Source: Pleurodeles waltl (Eukaryota; Chordata; Amphibia; Caudata; Salamandridae). From it: a stretch of DNA of 64,000 bases. A model generated the notes under the pieces. It saw nothing but the letters and a program-made list of their open reading frames with translations. It searched no databases and was not told the DNA's origin. The stretch covers positions 1,312,121,324 to 1,312,185,323 of the forward strand of contig NC_090444.1 in assembly GCF_031143425.1 (NCBI RefSeq), in the 5' to 3' direction. Each line of letters starts with the position of its first letter. Position 1 is the stretch's first letter. Both the position numbers and the translations under genes were made by a program. Below, piece after piece: positions 60,701-64,000 of the stretch.

Positions 60701-62524
60701 ATGGCAGAGTACATGGAAAAGGCAACCAAAAACCTTGAGGCCAGCCAACAGCTCCAGAAGTTTTGGTATGACCAAAAGGCTGCACTGGTTGAGTTCCAAC
60801 CAGGGCAGAAAGTCTGGGTTCTGGAGCCTGTGGCTCCCAGGGCACTCCAGGACAAATGGAGTGGCCCTTACCCAGTGCTAGAAAGGAAGAGTCAGGTCAC
60901 CTACCTGGTGGACCTGGGCACAAGCAGGAGCCCCAAGAGGGTGATCCATAAACTTAAACTCTTCCATGACAGGGCTGATGTGAATCTGTTGATGGTAACA
61001 GATGAGGATCAGGAGGCAGAGAGTGAACCTCTCCCTGATCTTCTGTCATCAGACCCAAAAGATGGCACAGTAGATGGAGTGATCTACTCAGACACCCTCT
61101 CTGGCCAACAGCAAGCTGATTGTAGGAGAGTCCTACAACAGTTTCCTGAACTCTTCTCCTTAACCCCTGGTCAGACACACCTGTGTATCCATGATGTGGA
61201 CACAGGAGACAGCATGCCTGTCAAAAACAAAATCTTTAGACAGTCTGACCATGTTAAGGAAAGCATCAAGGTGGAAGTCCACAAGATGCTGGAATTGGGA
61301 GTAATTGAGCGCTCTGACAGCCCCTGGGCTAGCCCAGTGGTCTTAGTCCCCAAACCTCACACCAAAGATGGAAAGAAAGAGATGAGGTTTTGTGTGGACT
61401 ACAGAGGGCTCAATTCTGTCACCAAGACAGATGCTCATCCAATTCCAAGAGCTGATGAGCTCATAGATAAATTAGGTGCTGCCAAATTCTTAAGTACCTT
61501 TGACTTGACAGCAGGGTACTGGCAAATAAAAATGGCACCTGGAGCAAAAGAGAAAACAGCATTCTCCACACCTGATGGGCATTATCAGTTTACTGTTATG
61601 CCCTTTGGTTTAAAGAATGCCCCTGCCACCTTCCAAAGGTTGGTGAATCAAGTCCTTGCTGGCTTGGAGTCCTTTAGCACAGCTTATCTTGATGATATTG
61701 CTGTCTTTAGCTCCACCTGGCAGGATCACCTGGTCCACCTGAAGAAGGTTTTGAAGGCTCTGCAATCTGCAGGCCTCTCTATCAAGGCATCCAAATGCCA
61801 GATAGGGCAGGGAACTGTGGTTTACTTGGGCCACCTTGTAGGTGGAGGCCAAGTTCAGCCACTCCAACCCAAGATCCAGACTATTCTGGACTGGGTAGCT
61901 CCAAAAACCCAGACTCAAGTCAGGGCATTCCTTGGCTTGACTGGGTATTACAGGAGGTTTGTGAAGGGATATGGATCCATTGTGACAGCCCTCACTGAAC
62001 TCACCTCCAAGAAAATGCCCAAGAAAGTGAACTGGACTGTGGAATGCCAACAGGTCTTTGACACCCTGAAACAAGCAATGTGCTCAGCACCAGTTCTAAA
62101 AGCTCCAGATTATTCTAAGCAGTTCATTGTGCAGACTGATGCCTCTGAACATGGGATAGGGGCAGTTTTGTCCCAAACAAATGATGATGGCCTTGACCAG
62201 CCTGTTGCTTTCATTAGCAGGAGGTTACTCCCCAGGGAGCAGCGTTGGAGTGCCATTGAGAGGGAGGCCTTTGCTGTGGTTTGGTCCCTGAAGAAGCTGA
62301 GACCATACCTCTTTGGGACTCACTTCCTAGTTCAAACCGACCACAGACCTCTCAAATGGCTGATGCAAATGAAAGGTGAAAATCCTAAACTATTGAGGTG
62401 GTCCATCTCCCTACAGGGAATGGACTTTATAGTGGAACACAGACCTGGGACTGCCCATGCCAATGCAGATGGCCTTTCCAGGTTCTTCCACTTAGAAAAT
62501 GAAGACTCTCTTGGGAAAGGTTAG
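57752..62524 (+). CDS. Gag-Pol polyprotein of gypsy element 2 (Gmr1-like)
   Basis: A 1,590-residue uninterrupted frame with the same domain order as element 1: Gag with SCAN-like capsid end and CX2CX4HX6C knuckle, DTGAS protease, integrase (zinc site, D-D-35-E), GPY module, RT with YLDD, and RNase H. Amino-acid differences cluster in the first ~110 residues (for example NSEEEDSDLEDN versus NSEDEDSDLEGN). One notable change is a 6-nt in-frame deletion near 60948: RVIH is followed directly by KLKLFHD, where element 1 has VNRLKLFHD, at the end of the integrase/GPY region. All catalytic residues are kept. The start at 57752 is the first ATG after the primer site that opens the frame. The deletion could affect the integrase C-terminus, so competence is less sure than for element 1. 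Confidence 0.93.
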   Translation: MSSTDVTVVELDTTPYLHLKMRELRSLCKIKKITMGPKPTKIQLQELLAEFEKANPSEGGNSEEEDSDLEDNSPLPVLSKENRVPQTLTPKIIVRDAGSLTGETNTSEITEDSPSEEDIQLARMAKRLALERQILAIERERQEMGLGPINGGSNINRVRDSPDMLKIPKGIVTKYEDGDDITKWFTAFERACVTRKVNRSHWGALLWEMFTGKCRDRLLTLSGQDAESYDLMKGTLIEGFGFSTEEYRIRFRGAQKSSSQTWVDFVDYSVKTLDGWIQGSGVSNYDGLYNLFVKEHLLSNCFNDKLHQHLVDLGPISPQELGKKADHWVKTRVSKTSTGGDQKKGVTKTPQGKGDETTKTKNSKESSTGPQKPAQEGGPRASSQNNGYKGKNFDPKKAWCHSCKQHGHQTGDKACPKKGSTPNSHPGNTGMASLQVGSTVCPEQIRVHTEATLVSEGGVDLATLAVWPPNMQKYRQQLLINGTRIEGLRDTGASVTMVTEKLVSPGQYLTGKTYTVTNADNQRKVHPMAMVTLEWGGVNGLKQVVVSSNIPVDCLLGNDLESSAWAEVELKTHAAMLGIPELVCVKTRAQCKAQGEKVELEFGKMAQPTKRTGKSVGKPTATQQKKGNLSSQEEVLPSEGTEPLELEPYQVELLGPGGPSREELCKGQETCPSLEGLRQQAAEESKGKKNGTHRVYWEDGLLYTEARDPKPGATRRVVVPQLFRKFILTLAHDIPLAGHLGQTKTWERLVNHFYWPNMSNMVKEFCLSCPTCQASGKTGGHPKAPLIPLPVVGVPFERVGVDIVGPLEPPTASGNMYILVVVDYATRYPEAIPLRSTTAPAVAKALIGIFTRVGFPKEVVSDRGTNFMSAYLKHMWNECGVTYKFTTPYHPQTNGLVERFNKTLKGMIMGLPEKLKRRWDVLLPCLLFAYREVPQKGVGFSPFELLFGHPVRGPLALVKEGWERPLHEPKQDIVDYVLGLRSRMAEYMEKATKNLEASQQLQKFWYDQKAALVEFQPGQKVWVLEPVAPRALQDKWSGPYPVLERKSQVTYLVDLGTSRSPKRVIHKLKLFHDRADVNLLMVTDEDQEAESEPLPDLLSSDPKDGTVDGVIYSDTLSGQQQADCRRVLQQFPELFSLTPGQTHLCIHDVDTGDSMPVKNKIFRQSDHVKESIKVEVHKMLELGVIERSDSPWASPVVLVPKPHTKDGKKEMRFCVDYRGLNSVTKTDAHPIPRADELIDKLGAAKFLSTFDLTAGYWQIKMAPGAKEKTAFSTPDGHYQFTVMPFGLKNAPATFQRLVNQVLAGLESFSTAYLDDIAVFSSTWQDHLVHLKKVLKALQSAGLSIKASKCQIGQGTVVYLGHLVGGGQVQPLQPKIQTILDWVAPKTQTQVRAFLGLTGYYRRFVKGYGSIVTALTELTSKKMPKKVNWTVECQQVFDTLKQAMCSAPVLKAPDYSKQFIVQTDASEHGIGAVLSQTNDDGLDQPVAFISRRLLPREQRWSAIEREAFAVVWSLKKLRPYLFGTHFLVQTDHRPLKWLMQMKGENPKLLRWSISLQGMDFIVEHRPGTAHANADGLSRFFHLENEDSLGKG

Positions 62525-62539
62525 TCTCATCCTCTTTCG

Positions 62540-62554
62540 TTTGGGGGGGGGTTG
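62540..62554 (+). other. Element 2 polypurine tract
   Basis: GTTTGGGGGGGGGTTG just upstream of the 3' LTR, the same as in element 1. Confidence 0.75.
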
Positions 62555-64000
62555 TGTAAGGAAATGCCTCCTTGGCATGGTTGCCCCCTGACTTTTTGCC
62601 TTTGCTGATGCTATGTTTACAATTGAAAGTGTGCTGAGGCCTGCTAACCAGGCCCCAGCACCAGTGTTCTTTCCCTAACCTGTACTTTTGTATCCACAAT
62701 TGGCAGACCCTGGCATCCAGATAAGTCCCTTGTAACTGGTACTTCTAGTACCAAGGGCCCTGATGCCAAGGAAGGTCTCTAAGGGCTGCAGCATGTCTTA
62801 TGCCACCCTGGAGACCTCTCACTCAGCACAGACACACTGCTTGCCAGCTTGTGTGTGCTAGTGAGGACAAAACGAGTAAGTCGACATGGCACTCCCCTCA
62901 GGGTGCCATGCCAGCCTCTCACTGCCTATGCAGTATAGGTAAGCCACCCCTCTAGCAGGCCTTACAGCCCTAAGGCAGGGTGCACTATACCATAGGTGAG
63001 GGTACCAGTGCATGAGCATGGTACCCCTACAGTGTCTAAACAAAACCTTAGACATTGTAAGTGCAGGGTAGCCATAAGAGTATATGGTCTGGGAGTCTGT
63101 CAAACACGAACTCCACAGCACCATAATGGCTACACTGAAAACTGGGAAGTTTGGTATCAAACTTCTCAGCACAATAAATGCACACTGATGCCAGTGTACA
63201 TTTTATATTGAAATACACCCCAGAGGGCACCTTAGAGGTGCCCCCTGAAACTTAACCGACTATCTGTGTAGGCTGACTAGTTTTAGCAGCCTGCCACAAA
63301 CCGAGACATGTTGCTGGCCCCATGGGGAGAGTGCCTTTGTCACTCTGAGGCCAGTAACAAAGCCTGCACTGGGTGGAGATGCTAACACCTCCCCCAGGCA
63401 GGAATTGTCACACCTGGCGGTGAGCCTCAAAGGCTCACCTCCTTTGTGCCAACCCAGCAGGACACTCCAGCTAGTGGAGTTGCCCGCCCCCTCCGGCCAG
63501 GCCCCACTTTTGGCGGCAAGGCCGGAGAAAATAATGAGAAAAACAAGGAGGAGTCACTGGCCAGTCAGGACAGCCCCTAAGGTGTCCTGAGCTGAAGTGA
63601 CTCTAACTTTTAGAAATCCTCCATCTTGCAGATGGAGGATTCCCCCAATAGGGTTAGGATTGTGACCCCCTCCCCTTGGGAGGAGGCACAAAGAGGGTGT
63701 ACCCACCCTCAGGGCTAGTAGCCATTGGCTACTAACCCCCCAGACCTAAACACGCCCTTAAATTTAGTATTTAAGGGCTACCCTGAACCCTAGAAAATTA
63801 GATTCCTGCAACTACAAGAAGAAGGACTGCCCAGCTGAAAACCCCTGCAGCGGAAGATCAGAAGACGACAACTGCCTTGGCTCCAGAAACTCACCGGCCT
63901 GTCTCCTGCCTTCCAAAGATCCTGCTCCAGCGACGCCTTCCAACGGGACCAGCGACCTCGACATCCTCTGAGGACTGCCCCGGCTTCGAAAAGACAAGAA
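62555..64000 (+). repeat. Element 2, 3' LTR (truncated by window edge)
   Basis: Starts TGTAAGGAAATG and follows 54806 onward with only a few differences. The window ends 1,446 bp into it. Confidence 0.95.

Larger units (their letters stand above)
54806..64000 (+). mobile_element. Gmr1-like Ty3/gypsy retrotransposon, element 2 (3' end beyond window)
   Basis: 5' LTR 54806-57487 (2,682 bp), primer site, intact 1,590-codon Gag-Pol frame, purine tract, and a 3' LTR from 62555 that runs off the window. Same family as element 1 and very similar throughout, but in the opposite orientation. Its two LTRs differ at a few positions in the part visible (for example C at 54991 versus T at 62740, and a short block near 55455 versus 63205). 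It is therefore slightly older than element 1. The left flank is AACAT; the right duplication lies outside the window. Confidence 0.95.

Overview
This window is vertebrate-type DNA made almost entirely of transposable elements. Nested LTR elements, PIF/Harbinger transposons, an XPG-nuclease-bearing DNA transposon, a LINE and an endogenous retrovirus (ERV) together fit a large amphibian genome; a newt or salamander such as Pleurodeles is my best guess. That guess rests on general familiarity with these families, not on a search. I found no host protein-coding gene, rRNA, tRNA or CRISPR array that I can support.

Layout. 1-2.78 kb: AT-rich DNA with a CA-rich tract and no recognisable gene. 2.78-13.04 kb: a badly decayed minus-strand ERV (gag remnant, pol, env, diverged LTR-like repeats). 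A ~101-bp satellite headed by a GC-box/TATA promoter lies inside it, and a 190-bp MITE interrupts pol. 13.04-18.15 kb: a DNA transposon with ~135-bp terminal inverted repeats (TIRs) carrying a frameshifted gene for a large protein with an XPG/PIN-like nuclease signature and a Cys-rich tail. 18-22.9 kb: a hAT-like hairpin element, a microsatellite and a minus-strand LINE fragment. 22.9-29.6 kb: two related solo-LTR-like repeats flanking a duplicated ~90-bp tandem array.

29.84-48.64 kb: a PIF/Harbinger transposon with three genes: a plus-strand transposase (dead) and two minus-strand SANT/Myb-like genes (one broken, one apparently intact and spliced). Its transposase is split by a complete, very young Ty3/gypsy element at 34.93-45.39 kb, with a 5-bp target duplication and two 2,691-bp LTRs that look identical. 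48.83-49.52 kb: a non-autonomous element built almost wholly of successive hairpins. 49.6-52.9 kb: remains of a second Harbinger-like SANT gene and a long inverted repeat. 54.81 kb to the window end: a second, nearly identical gypsy element in the opposite orientation, its 3' LTR cut off by the window edge.

Both gypsy elements keep one ~1,590-codon Gag-Pol frame in the order Gag-protease-integrase-RT-RNase H. Integrase before RT is the Gmr1-type order, and the capsid end of Gag looks like the SCAN domain. These two elements are the only apparently complete machines here. Everything older around them is broken, so the window records several successive waves of insertion.
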